A stretch of DNA of 64,000 bases from Lachnospiraceae bacterium (GTDB lineage: Bacteria > Bacillota > Clostridia > Lachnospirales > Lachnospiraceae), in assembly GCA_017521605.1 (NCBI GenBank), contig JAFXCD010000033.1, positions 1 to 64,000 of the forward strand, read 5' to 3'. Position 1 is the first letter of the stretch; the number at the start of each line of letters is the position of its first letter. The notes under the pieces were generated by a model. It did no database searches. It had not been told where the DNA came from and saw only the letters and a list, made by a program, of their open reading frames with translations. The position numbers and the translations under genes were made by a program. This document shows positions 43,163-51,504 of this stretch, one piece after another.

Positions 43163-45802
43163 ATGAAGGTTTCCAATCAAAAGTGTATTCGACGCCTTAG
43201 CTTGAAAAATATGATGGCAACTAAGGCCAGAAATATCATTGCAATCATAGCGATTGCTTTGACTACCCTTTTATTTACTGCACTTTTTACTATTGTGATG
43301 TCTATTTCCAAGGGCTATGAGCAATCCAATTTCAGGATGGTGGGAACATATGCCCATGGTGAGTTTAAGCGCTTGAGTGAAGAACAATACCAGCTTCTGA
43401 AAGAAGATGAGGCAATAAAAGAATATGGTTTACGAAGAGTTGTAGGAATTGGCAGTGGGCAGGTGTTTCTAAAGAATTATACAGAAATCAGCTTTATGGA
43501 TGAAAATAATGCAAAATGGGGATTTACAAATCCTACTATAGGTAAAATGCCCAAGGAGGGAACCAGAGAAGCAGCAGCGGATACCAGAGTACTTCATATT
43601 CTCAATGTACCTTTGGAGTTAGGAACCGAATTTTCCATAACCATGGATGTGGATGGCAAAGAAATCACAGAAAGCTTTGTCTTGTGTGGTTGGTGGGAAC
43701 ATGATTTGGTATCTCCGGCCAGCAATGTGTTAATACCTCATAGCAGGCTGGAAGAAATTTTTGAAGAACTGAATACAGAATTTATCGACGAATCTATTGG
43801 TTCTTATATGATGACGGTAATGCTAAAGGATAGTAAGGATATTTATGGGGAATTAACAGATATTCTTAGCAGATATGGGTTTGTAGCACTGGATAAATCC
43901 GCAGAAAATTATGTAAGTGTAGGTGTGAACTGGGGCTATGCGTCAGAAGGTTTGTTTAAGAATCTGGATGCGGGTACTTTACTTTCTATTTCTTTGATAT
44001 TGTTAGTGATTGTATTAACAGGATATTTGATTATTTATAATGTTTTCCGGATTTCCGTTGCTAATGAGATTCGACATTACGGAATGCTGAAAACTATTGG
44101 TACCACCGGGACACAGATACGGAAAATTATATTGATTCAGGCCTTACTTCTTTCCGTAGTAGGTATTCCTGTGGGGATAATATTAGGCTGGGGAACCGGT
44201 GCCGTACTTACTCCTTTTGTTATTCAGGAGTTAAATGGTATTGTGGATGCGGGTATTTCCATTAATCCTGTAATCTTTGTGTTTTCAGCAATATTTGCTG
44301 TGATTACTGTGTTAATTTCCTGCTTTAAACCGTCAAAAATAGCAGGTTATGTATCACCGGTGGAAGCACTACGTTATACGGAAGTTTCTTCAAATAGTAA
44401 ATTTCGTTTAGGAAAAAAGGGAACTTCTCTTTGGGGTATGGCAGCGGCAAATCTGTCAGGAAGAAAGGGAAGAACTAGATTGACTGTGTTATCATTGTCA
44501 CTTTCGGTATTGTTGTTTACATTAACTGTTACTTTTGTGAATAGTTTCAGCATTGATAAGTATTTATTGGGTATGGCAGTGGCAGATTTTCAGGTTTCCT
44601 GTGCAGAATATTTTAATGTGAGCGTCGGTTGGTCGCGGGATAATGCCATGAGCATGGAGGCAATTGAAGAGTTCTATGCATTGGAGGGGATAATAGACAG
44701 TGGTATCACTTATGGAATTGATGCAGTGGACAGTCCAATGGCCTTTCTTGAGGAAGAAATAGTCCGTGCAAGACTGAAATACTTTGGTTATGATGATGCT
44801 ATGACAGAAGAATATATTAATAGTGAGAAAGAGTATTCAAATTACTATAAAGATGGTTTATATCAGGGAAAAGTAGCGGATGTTGTTCAGATTCTGGGAA
44901 TGGATCCTTTTTGTACCACCAAGCTTACCGTAATAGAAGGAGATCTGGCAAAGCTTTTTGAAGATGAGAAAGCAGTAGCTGTGACAGCGGATAGTCTGTT
45001 GAAAGTAGGGGATAAGATTGTTGTAAGTTATTCGGATAAAATAGAGTTTATGAATAAAAGAACTAAGGAAGTATATAGTAAACAGGATGATATTCCCACA
45101 GAAGAATGGTTGGATATAATCGTAAATAGGGAGTGTCATGAAGAGGAATATACAATTGTAGCAAAAGTGGGAGGCACTGATGTCTTAGGTTATAGAAGTT
45201 CTTGGGGAGAAAAGCTGATATTAAGTAGTCGTGAGATGCTTGCTAACGCACCTAAGGCTGCACCCTTATATTATCTTATTGATACAGAGGATGAGATGGA
45301 AGCGGAAGTAGAATCTTTTATGGCACAATATACGGAAAACAGTATATTGGATTATGAAAGCAAAACGAAAGTAGCAGAGGAGTTTGCTTCTTTTAGCAAG
45401 ATGTTTCTGGTGCTGGGCTGTACCTTGAGTTTGGTGGTGGCATTGGTTGGTATATTGAATTTTATCAATATAGTACTAACCGGAATTGTATCCAGAAGAA
45501 AGGAGCTTGCCACATTACAAGCTATAGGGATGACCGGAAGTCAGCTGTGCAAAATGTTGGTGTATGAAGGTTTAATATATACAGCAGGTGCAGCAGTAAT
45601 AGCAGTAGTGTTAAATGTATTGACCATCCCAATGGGAAATGTAGTGGAAAAGATATTTTGGTTTTGTGAGTTCAGATATACGATGTTGCCTATGCTGGTC
45701 TCCGTACCTGTGCTGGCGGGAATTGGTATTTTGGTTCCTGTAATTACTTATAGAATTTTGATTCGCAAATCAGTTGTAGAAAGATTACGGGAAGCAGAAT
45801 AG
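43163..45802 (+). CDS. FtsX-type ABC transporter permease, 879 aa
   Basis: An N-terminal membrane helix (NIIAIIAIALTTLLFTALFTIVMS) is followed by an extracytoplasmic domain. Three helices with the FtsX motif follow (GYLIIYNVFRISVANEIRHYGMLKTIGTTGTQIRKII), then a second extracytoplasmic domain of about 280 residues and a final group of helices with TGIVSRRKELATLQAIGMT. It is a duplicated FtsX architecture with two large external domains, larger than a BceB permease and similar to MacB/YvrN-type exporters in clostridia. It probably protects against an antimicrobial peptide. ATG 43163 follows GGAGG. Confidence 0.92.
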   Translation: MKVSNQKCIRRLSLKNMMATKARNIIAIIAIALTTLLFTALFTIVMSISKGYEQSNFRMVGTYAHGEFKRLSEEQYQLLKEDEAIKEYGLRRVVGIGSGQVFLKNYTEISFMDENNAKWGFTNPTIGKMPKEGTREAAADTRVLHILNVPLELGTEFSITMDVDGKEITESFVLCGWWEHDLVSPASNVLIPHSRLEEIFEELNTEFIDESIGSYMMTVMLKDSKDIYGELTDILSRYGFVALDKSAENYVSVGVNWGYASEGLFKNLDAGTLLSISLILLVIVLTGYLIIYNVFRISVANEIRHYGMLKTIGTTGTQIRKIILIQALLLSVVGIPVGIILGWGTGAVLTPFVIQELNGIVDAGISINPVIFVFSAIFAVITVLISCFKPSKIAGYVSPVEALRYTEVSSNSKFRLGKKGTSLWGMAAANLSGRKGRTRLTVLSLSLSVLLFTLTVTFVNSFSIDKYLLGMAVADFQVSCAEYFNVSVGWSRDNAMSMEAIEEFYALEGIIDSGITYGIDAVDSPMAFLEEEIVRARLKYFGYDDAMTEEYINSEKEYSNYYKDGLYQGKVADVVQILGMDPFCTTKLTVIEGDLAKLFEDEKAVAVTADSLLKVGDKIVVSYSDKIEFMNKRTKEVYSKQDDIPTEEWLDIIVNRECHEEEYTIVAKVGGTDVLGYRSSWGEKLILSSREMLANAPKAAPLYYLIDTEDEMEAEVESFMAQYTENSILDYESKTKVAEEFASFSKMFLVLGCTLSLVVALVGILNFINIVLTGIVSRRKELATLQAIGMTGSQLCKMLVYEGLIYTAGAAVIAVVLNVLTIPMGNVVEKIFWFCEFRYTMLPMLVSVPVLAGIGILVPVITYRILIRKSVVERLREAE

Positions 45803-45820
45803 AAGATTATATTAATAGAG

Positions 45821-45863
45821 GAGTGATGGGACTATCTCAAGGGATATTTCATCACTCCTTTAA
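45821..45863. terminator. Terminator between ABC genes and pyrI
   Basis: GGAGTGATG (45821-45829) pairs perfectly with CATCACTCC (45851-45859) around a 21-nt loop, with a short T-run on the plus strand and A/T-rich flanks for the minus-strand pyr operon. Confidence 0.75.
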
Positions 45864-45876
45864 TATGCAACTGAAT

Positions 45877-46311
45877 TTATTTTTGACGTTCGGAATATTT
45901 TTCTTCACAATACTTACAACGATATACTTCCTTTGTCTCATCTGCCAGGAAGAAAATATGAGGTAACTCCTGCTCGATGGAGGTGATACATCTTGGATTT
46001 TTACATTTAATGACATTTTTGATCTGCTTGGGCAGCACCAGTTCCTTTTTGTCCACGATTTCACCGTCTTTAATCACATTTACGGTAATGTTATGGTCGA
46101 TAAATGCCAAAATATCCAAATCCAGCATATCAATAGGGCATTCCACCTTTAAGATGTCCTTTTTGCCCAACTTTCCACTACGGGCATTTTTAATGATTGC
46201 AACAGTACAATCCAGTTTATCTAAGCCAAGATGCTCATAAATAGCTAAGCTTTTACCTGCTTGAATATGGTCTAATACAAAGCCTTCTTCGATTTTACCG
46301 ATTTTTAACAT
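45877..46311 (-). CDS. pyrI: Aspartate carbamoyltransferase regulatory subunit
   Basis: The N-terminal allosteric domain (KIGKIEEGFVLDHIQAGKSLAIYEHLGLDK) and the C-terminal zinc domain (CKNPRC, then CKYCEEKY, a Cys4 site) are both recognisable. PyrI binds nucleotides and feedback-regulates PyrB in the ATCase holoenzyme. The second ATG (46311, MLKIGKIEEGF) is 8 nt from AGGAGG, whereas the first (46317) is only 2 nt away, so 46311 is taken as start. It lies 12 bp after pyrB. Confidence 0.95.
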   Translation of the reverse strand: MLKIGKIEEGFVLDHIQAGKSLAIYEHLGLDKLDCTVAIIKNARSGKLGKKDILKVECPIDMLDLDILAFIDHNITVNVIKDGEIVDKKELVLPKQIKNVIKCKNPRCITSIEQELPHIFFLADETKEVYRCKYCEEKYSERQK

Positions 46312-46323
46312 ATACATGTCCTC

Positions 46324-47235
46324 CTATACCAGTTCTAACAGAGTGAGAATCAGTGCCATGCGTACATAGACACCGTATTGAGCCTGTTTGAAATAAGCAG
46401 CTCTGGGATCCTTGTCCACTTCCACTGAAATTTCATTCACACGGGGAAGCGGGTGGAGTACCAGCATGTTGGGTTTAGCCAGTTCCATTTTTGTGGTATC
46501 TAAAATATAGAAATCCTTTAAGCGTATATAATCTTCTTCATTAAAGAAACGTTCCCTTTGCACACGGGTCATATATAGGAAGTCCAGCTGTGGCATAACT
46601 GTTTCCAGATTGGTAACCTCCTCGTAAGGGATATTGTGTGCTTTTAGCTCTTCGGTAATATAGTCCGGTACACGAAGCTCCTGGGGGGAGATGAAGATAA
46701 AATTGATACCTTCGTATCGTACCAGCGCGTGAATCAGGGAGTGTACGGTGCGGCCAAATTTCAGGTCGCCACACAAGCCGATGGTGAAGTTGCCGATAGT
46801 ACCGGTGAGACTACGGATGGTTAAAAGGTCAGTTAAAGTCTGGGTAGGGTGCTGATGACCACCATCACCGGCATTGATTACCGGGATATCAGATTTTTCA
46901 GCTGCTACCATGGGAGCACCTTCTTTAGGATGGCGCATGGCGCAGATATCTGCATAGCCGGAAATAACCTTTATGGTATCAGAAACGCTTTCGCCCTTGG
47001 AAGCGGAAGAGGAGCCCGCATCAGAGAAGCCTAATACCTGTCCGCCTAAACGCAACATTGCGGATTCAAAGCTTAAGCGGGTACGGGTACTGGGCTCATA
47101 AAAGCAGGTCGCTAATATTTTACCATCACAGGCGTGAGCGTATTTGGCTTTGTTCTGTTCAATATCGGTGGCCAAATCAAAGAGTTTGTCCAATTCTTCA
47201 ATAGTAAAGTCCATGGGACTTAATAAATGTCGCAT
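46324..47235 (-). CDS. pyrB: Aspartate carbamoyltransferase catalytic subunit
   Basis: The carbamoyl-phosphate motif [16 protein letters not shown] and the C-terminal [21 protein letters not shown] define PyrB. It forms carbamoyl-aspartate in pyrimidine synthesis. The start is ATG 47235 ([15 protein letters not shown]), 7 nt from GGAGG; an in-frame ATG at 47241 is 1 nt away from it. The same tandem ATG-TAT-ATG pattern occurs at the pyrI start. It is transcribed before pyrI, and no PyrR attenuator was recognised in the 86-bp upstream gap. Confidence 0.96.
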   Translation of the reverse strand: MRHLLSPMDFTIEELDKLFDLATDIEQNKAKYAHACDGKILATCFYEPSTRTRLSFESAMLRLGGQVLGFSDAGSSSASKGESVSDTIKVISGYADICAMRHPKEGAPMVAAEKSDIPVINAGDGGHQHPTQTLTDLLTIRSLTGTIGNFTIGLCGDLKFGRTVHSLIHALVRYEGINFIFISPQELRVPDYITEELKAHNIPYEEVTNLETVMPQLDFLYMTRVQRERFFNEEDYIRLKDFYILDTTKMELAKPNMLVLHPLPRVNEISVEVDKDPRAAYFKQAQYGVYVRMALILTLLELV

Positions 47236-47285
47236 ATACATGCCTCCTTCATGATTAGTTGTAAACAAGCAGTTTTTTTCCGAAA

Positions 47286-47318
47286 GAAAAGTCGAAGAAA
47301 AAATTCTTCGACTCTTTT
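47286..47318 (-). terminator. Terminator between the nitroreductase and pyrB
   Basis: AGTCGAAGAA (47290-47299) pairs with TTCTTCGACT (47304-47313) around AAAA. Both flanks are A/T runs, so it ends the nitroreductase transcript and could influence pyrB. Confidence 0.8.
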
Positions 47319-47321
47319 ATA

Positions 47322-47858
47322 TTATTGAAATGTTAATAATTCCTCTACAGGTTTTCTGCGAGGAGCGGTGGGTTCTTCTGCGGGATAGCCAATGGGAATT
47401 AAAGCAATTACATCACGTTCAGCAGGAACATTAAGGAGTTCAGCGACCTTTTCGTCATCAAAAATACCCATGATAACGGTACCAAGTCCTTTTTCATATG
47501 CTGCTAAACAAAATGCTTCACTGGCTACACCGGCATCGTACATCTGCCAGCCATCACCGCGATGGGTACTGAAAGAACCATCACGTTCATAGCCACTACG
47601 TCCCTTAATAATGGTAACAGCAACAACCATGGGAGCAGAAGCAATGATTTCTCCATTGTGTGGATATGCAGAAGTACATTTGGCAACCTGACCCTTTAAA
47701 TCACCTTCCACGGCAATATAACGAACAATCTGAGTATGCTTCCAGCTGGGAGCATAGGATGCGGTTTCTACGATTTCTGAAATCAATTCATGTGAAACAG
47801 GAGCGTCAGTAAAGCTACGGATACTTCTGCGTCCCATGATGCATTCTTTTGCATTCAT
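47322..47858 (-). CDS. Nitroreductase family protein, 178 aa
   Basis: The flavin-binding pattern GRRSIRSFTDAPVSHELI at the N-terminus and the C-terminal AYEKGLGTVIMGIFDDEKVAELLNVPAERDVIALIPIGYPA are typical of small FMN-dependent nitroreductases. It reduces nitro compounds, quinones or flavins with NAD(P)H. GGAGG lies 9 nt before ATG 47858. Its role here is unspecified. Confidence 0.92.
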   Translation of the reverse strand: MNAKECIMGRRSIRSFTDAPVSHELISEIVETASYAPSWKHTQIVRYIAVEGDLKGQVAKCTSAYPHNGEIIASAPMVVAVTIIKGRSGYERDGSFSTHRGDGWQMYDAGVASEAFCLAAYEKGLGTVIMGIFDDEKVAELLNVPAERDVIALIPIGYPAEEPTAPRRKPVEELLTFQ

Positions 47859-47890
47859 AAGGTTACCTCCATCATTTAATTCTGTTTTTT

Positions 47891-47919
47891 ATGATACCAT
47901 AAGATGCTGGTCTATGCAA
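47891..47919 (-). promoter_or_regulatory. Sigma-A promoter for the nitroreductase gene
   Basis: On the minus strand TTGCAT (47919-47914) and TATCAT (47896-47891) are 17 bp apart, about 32 bp before the start codon. Confidence 0.65.
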
Positions 47920-47961
47920 AGTAAATTTCGAAAAATTTAATAGAAATTATTAGAAAAGTCA

Positions 47962-47990
47962 TTGCAAGTTATAGGATTTTAAAGTATATT
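47962..47990 (+). promoter_or_regulatory. Promoter for the PH-domain gene
   Basis: TTGCAA (47962-47967) and TATATT (47985-47990) have a 17-bp spacer, 41 bp before the start codon. Confidence 0.65.
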
Positions 47991-48031
47991 AAACTAGAGG
48001 GAAAATATAACAAAAGTGGGAGGATATAGAT

Positions 48032-48415
48032 ATGAGTAGTATTGAATTTGTTGAAAGAAAGCGTTGGTTATTTTTTGGATTACCTTTTACATTTACGAAA
48101 TATACCATTAAGGAAGATATGGTGACCATTGATGAGGGCTTGTTTAATGTTGTAGAGAATGACTGTTATATGTATAAGATTCAAGATGTGCAGTTGACAA
48201 CCAGTCTTATGGAAAGAGTATTTAAATTGGGAACTATTAATTGTTTTACCGGTGATACTACAAATCCTAACCTGAAGTTGGTTCATATTAAGAATTCCAG
48301 AGCAATCAAGGATTTTATTTTGAAGAAGTCTGAAGAGGCCAGAATCAAGAGACGTACTGTGAATATGCTGGATATCGGTTCCGGTGCTATCAGTGATATT
48401 GATGAAATGGAATAG
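48032..48415 (+). CDS. Bacterial PH-domain (bPH2-type) protein, 127 aa
   Basis: The beta-rich pattern [57 protein letters not shown] is a YdbS/bPH2-type PH domain. There are no membrane segments, unlike YdbS/YdbT. GGGAGG precedes ATG 48032. It is a single gene. Confidence 0.8.
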   Translation: MSSIEFVERKRWLFFGLPFTFTKYTIKEDMVTIDEGLFNVVENDCYMYKIQDVQLTTSLMERVFKLGTINCFTGDTTNPNLKLVHIKNSRAIKDFILKKSEEARIKRRTVNMLDIGSGAISDIDEME

Positions 48416-48439
48416 CAGGTAAGTATAAAGTAAATGGCG

Positions 48440-48472
48440 GGACTTTCATAGCTATGAAAGTCCTGTCTTTTG
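48440..48472. terminator. Bidirectional terminator between the PH-domain gene and the CmpB-like gene
   Basis: GGACTTTCAT (48440-48449) pairs perfectly with ATGAAAGTCC (48454-48463). The right arm overlaps the stop codon of the minus-strand gene. Confidence 0.85.
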
Positions 48473-48886
48473 CGTAGAGGTGGTTTTGTTCTTTGAAGGG
48501 GATTGATGTTCAAAGAAAAGTCCTACCAAAAACCAAAGAGGAGCGTAGTCTAATCGAATAACCCTGCCGATATTCCACTTGGCACGACCATAGTCCCAGG
48601 GACAGAACTCTTTTTTACAGAGAAGTTTGCCACTGATATATTCTGCCGAGAAAATCAGACTCATATAGGTCAGTCCTCTTTTGAGCAGACTTTTATGACG
48701 CAACAAGCGAAACAGTGGTGCCAGAAAAGCAGCACTTCCATAGATGGGAAACATCCAGAGAGAGGTTTTACCTTTCAAAGTAAAGTCACGATTACGTAAA
48801 GAGCCTAAAGCTGTAAAGATGATTTCAAAGCACCAGCCACAGAGGCCGTAATGCAAGAAAGAAGTAAGGATTTTGGGTGATTTCAT
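48452..48886 (-). CDS. CmpB-like membrane protein, 144 aa
   Basis: FLHYGLCGWCFEIIFTALGSL and WMFPIYGSAAFLAPLFR are the CmpB (PF06541) signatures in a short form, with about four hydrophobic segments. Unlike its relative at 32106-33113, it has no coiled coil. The cytoplasmic tail is basic (SPSKNKTTSTQKTG). A GGAAC sequence lies before ATG 48886. It is a single gene with unknown function. Confidence 0.8.
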   Translation of the reverse strand: MKSPKILTSFLHYGLCGWCFEIIFTALGSLRNRDFTLKGKTSLWMFPIYGSAAFLAPLFRLLRHKSLLKRGLTYMSLIFSAEYISGKLLCKKEFCPWDYGRAKWNIGRVIRLDYAPLWFLVGLFFEHQSPSKNKTTSTQKTGLS

Positions 48887-48989
48887 AATAAGTTCCTTTC
48901 TGGATTAAGAAGTTTGAGTATGAACCATATGCATAGTATGAGTATTATAGATTGATAATATACGAAAACCTTTGATAAAGGAGGAAATG

Positions 48990-50279
48990 ATGAAGTATAC
49001 GGAAGCAGTAGAATATATGGAATCTTTAAGTGCATATGGTATTGTGCCCGGATTGTGGAATATCACAAATCTGTGTGAAAAGCTGGGAAATCCTCAAGAG
49101 AGTCTTCAGTTTATACATATTGCGGGAACTAATGGTAAAGGCTCAGTGCTGGCCTATGTGTCCACTATTTTAAAAGAAGCAGGTTATAAGGTTGGGCGTT
49201 ATGTATCACCCACGATTTTTGAATACAGGGAAAGAATACAGATTAATAATCGTTCAATCACAAAAAAAGCACTTTGTGAGTATGTGGCACGGATGAAAAT
49301 AATCTGTGAAGAGCTGGTGAAGGAGGGCAAACCTCATCCCACTCCCTTTGAAGTGGAAACTGCCATGGCATTTGAGTATTTTAAAGAACAAGGCTGTGAT
49401 ATCGTGGTGATGGAAACCGGTATGGGGGGCAGACAGGATGCTACTAATATTATTGAGAATACATTGGTAGCTGTGCTGGTATCTATTAGTATGGACCATA
49501 TGCAGTTTCTTGGGAAGGATTTAACGTCCATTGCTATGGAAAAAGCAGGTATTATTAAAAAAGGATGTTATGTAGTGACGTCTATGCAGGAGCAGGAGGT
49601 CCTACAGGTAATCGAAAAGCAGGCAGAAGAATATCAGGTGCCTGTAATAGTGGCGAAGGAGAACAGTGCTAAGAGAATTCGCCATGGACTGGAGAAACAG
49701 AAGTTTGATTATGGACAATGGAAAAATTTGGAAATAACATTGGCCGGTAAACACCAGATAACAAATGCCATACTGGTACTGGAAGTAGTAGAGGCGCTAA
49801 AACAAAAAGGCTATACGATTAGTGAAAAAGCACTAAGGATTGGATTAAAAGAAACGGTCTGGCCGGGACGATTTACCCTGCTTTCTAAGAAGCCCTATTT
49901 TGTGGTGGATGGAGCTCACAATGAGGATGCTGCAAGAAAATTAGCAGATTCTATCGAATTTTATTTTACAAACAAGAGAATTATCTATATAATGGGAATC
50001 CTAAGGGATAAAGAATATGAGAAGATTATAGATTTGACCCATGGATACGCAGAACAGATTCTGGCAGTGGCTACACCCAATCAGGCACGTACTTTGTCGG
50101 CTTACGAACTGGCTACGGAGGTGGCCAAGGTTCATAAGAATGTAACGGCAGTAGACAGCCTGGAAGAAGCGGTAGAAATGGCTTATCTGCTGGCGGGAAA
50201 AGAGGATGTTATTATAGCATTCGGTTCTTTGTCCTTTACAGGGAAGCTGATGAATATTCTAGAGGAAAGAAAGGCTTAA
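48990..50279 (+). CDS. folC: Folylpolyglutamate synthase/dihydrofolate synthase
   Basis: [23 protein letters not shown] is the P-loop motif, [14 protein letters not shown] and [14 protein letters not shown] follow, and the C-terminal domain has [18 protein letters not shown]. It adds glutamate to dihydropteroate and to tetrahydrofolates. ATG 48990 is 5 nt from GGAGG; ATG 48987 is an alternative one codon upstream. It heads the folate operon. Confidence 0.95.
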   Translation: MKYTEAVEYMESLSAYGIVPGLWNITNLCEKLGNPQESLQFIHIAGTNGKGSVLAYVSTILKEAGYKVGRYVSPTIFEYRERIQINNRSITKKALCEYVARMKIICEELVKEGKPHPTPFEVETAMAFEYFKEQGCDIVVMETGMGGRQDATNIIENTLVAVLVSISMDHMQFLGKDLTSIAMEKAGIIKKGCYVVTSMQEQEVLQVIEKQAEEYQVPVIVAKENSAKRIRHGLEKQKFDYGQWKNLEITLAGKHQITNAILVLEVVEALKQKGYTISEKALRIGLKETVWPGRFTLLSKKPYFVVDGAHNEDAARKLADSIEFYFTNKRIIYIMGILRDKEYEKIIDLTHGYAEQILAVATPNQARTLSAYELATEVAKVHKNVTAVDSLEEAVEMAYLLAGKEDVIIAFGSLSFTGKLMNILEERKA

Positions 50280-50283
50280 GTTT

Positions 50284-50841
50284 ATGATAGATCAGGAAAA
50301 GATTAAAGAAGGTGTACGACTCCTATTGGAAGGAATCGGTGAAGATGTAAATAGAGAAGGGCTGAAGGATACGCCGGATCGTATTGCCAGAATGTATCAG
50401 GAGATTTTTGGGGGTATGTATGAGGATCCTCATGAACATCTGACCAAGGTGTTTGCTGCTGATGATGACGAGATGGTGTTGGAGAAGGATATTGTGTTTT
50501 ATTCTACCTGTGAGCATCATTTGTTACCCTTTTATGGAAAAGCACATGTAGCATACATACCGGATGGCAAGGTGGTGGGCTTAAGTAAGCTGGCTCGTAC
50601 AGTGGAGGTTTATGCTCGCAGACCCCAGATTCAGGAGCAGATGACAGCCCAGATTGCAGATGCTATTATGGAACATTTGGCACCTAAGGGAGCCATGGTA
50701 GTGGTGGAAGCGGAGCATATGTGTATGACAATGCGTGGTATTAAGAAGCCGGGGAGCAAGACCGTAACCATGGTAAGTCGTGGTGTATTTGAAGATAATG
50801 ATATGTTGCAGAACCGTTTTTTCCAGATGTTGAACGTGTAA
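50284..50841 (+). CDS. folE: GTP cyclohydrolase I
   Basis: [18 protein letters not shown] and the zinc motif [22 protein letters not shown] define FolE1, and [12 protein letters not shown] and [15 protein letters not shown] supply the later active site. It converts GTP to 7,8-dihydroneopterin triphosphate. It starts 4 bp after folC. Confidence 0.97.
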   Translation: MIDQEKIKEGVRLLLEGIGEDVNREGLKDTPDRIARMYQEIFGGMYEDPHEHLTKVFAADDDEMVLEKDIVFYSTCEHHLLPFYGKAHVAYIPDGKVVGLSKLARTVEVYARRPQIQEQMTAQIADAIMEHLAPKGAMVVVEAEHMCMTMRGIKKPGSKTVTMVSRGVFEDNDMLQNRFFQMLNV

Positions 50842-50915
50842 CAATTCAGAGTAATGTAGCTTCCAACAAATAATCTATTCAAGATGAATTGATATAAAAG
50901 AAGTAGGATTAGGAA

Positions 50916-51407
50916 ATGTACGGAATGGATAGAGTGAATTTGATATTAAGAAACAAAAAATATCAGGAATACATTAACAAAATTAAGAAGGCAGAAGAGA
51001 ATCGAATCTTCTGCCTTCATAATATGAGTCATTTTATGGATGTGGCCAGGATTGCCTATAGTATTAACTTGGTGGAAGGGCTAGAGATTCCTAAGGAATT
51101 GATTTATGCTACGGCACTGCTACATGATATAGGCAGATTTAAACAGTACGAAGATGGGACACCTCACGAGTTGGCCAGTGCAGAATTGGCACCGGAGATT
51201 TTAGAGGAAACCGGTTTTGAAGAGCCGGAACAGGAGGAAATTCTAAGAGGCATTCGAGAGCATCGTAATAAGGATGTGGCAAGAGAAGGAAATCTGGCAG
51301 GAATAATTTATCGGGCGGACAAACTGAGTCGTCCTTGTTTTGCTTGTGAGGCAGAAAAGCAATGTGATTGGAAGAAGTCCAGGAAAAATATGAGAATATC
51401 TTATTAG
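50916..51407 (+). CDS. HD-domain phosphohydrolase of the folate operon, 163 aa
   Basis: HNMSHFMDVARIAYSIN and ATALLHDIGRFKQYEDGTPHE give the HD metal ligands. HD proteins in this position between folE and folP are common in clostridia and may dephosphorylate dihydroneopterin triphosphate or a related nucleotide; that is inference. The C-terminus has CFACEAEKQCDW, a possible metal-binding pair of cysteines. Confidence 0.85.
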   Translation: MYGMDRVNLILRNKKYQEYINKIKKAEENRIFCLHNMSHFMDVARIAYSINLVEGLEIPKELIYATALLHDIGRFKQYEDGTPHELASAELAPEILEETGFEEPEQEEILRGIREHRNKDVAREGNLAGIIYRADKLSRPCFACEAEKQCDWKKSRKNMRISY

Positions 51408-51429
51408 TTGCTATACGAGGGGATAAAAT

Positions 51430-51500
51430 GTGAAAAATCATGGATTTTTCACTTATATTTTAGCAGTAACGCAAACGCTGTTTGCGTTATGCAGGGGGTG
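51430..51500 (+). promoter_or_regulatory. Two-hairpin element, copy 1
   Basis: Hairpin 1 pairs GTGAAAAATC (51430-51439) with GATTTTTCAC (51443-51452) around ATG. A 10-nt spacer follows. Hairpin 2 has GCA (51463-51465)/TGC (51490-51492) outside a bulged G, and TAACGCAAAC (51467-51476) with GTTTGCGTTA (51480-51489) around GCT. The sequence then runs into AGGGGG, which serves as ribosome site for the next gene. Copy 2 at 60236-60301 has the same lengths throughout. Confidence 0.8.
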
Positions 51501-51504
51501 TAAT

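Noticed and set aside
51430-51504. In-frame upstream start (GTG 51430) for the zinc-ribbon protein
   Set aside because: It would translate through both hairpins of the two-hairpin element and lacks a ribosome site; ATG 51505 has AGGGGGTG.
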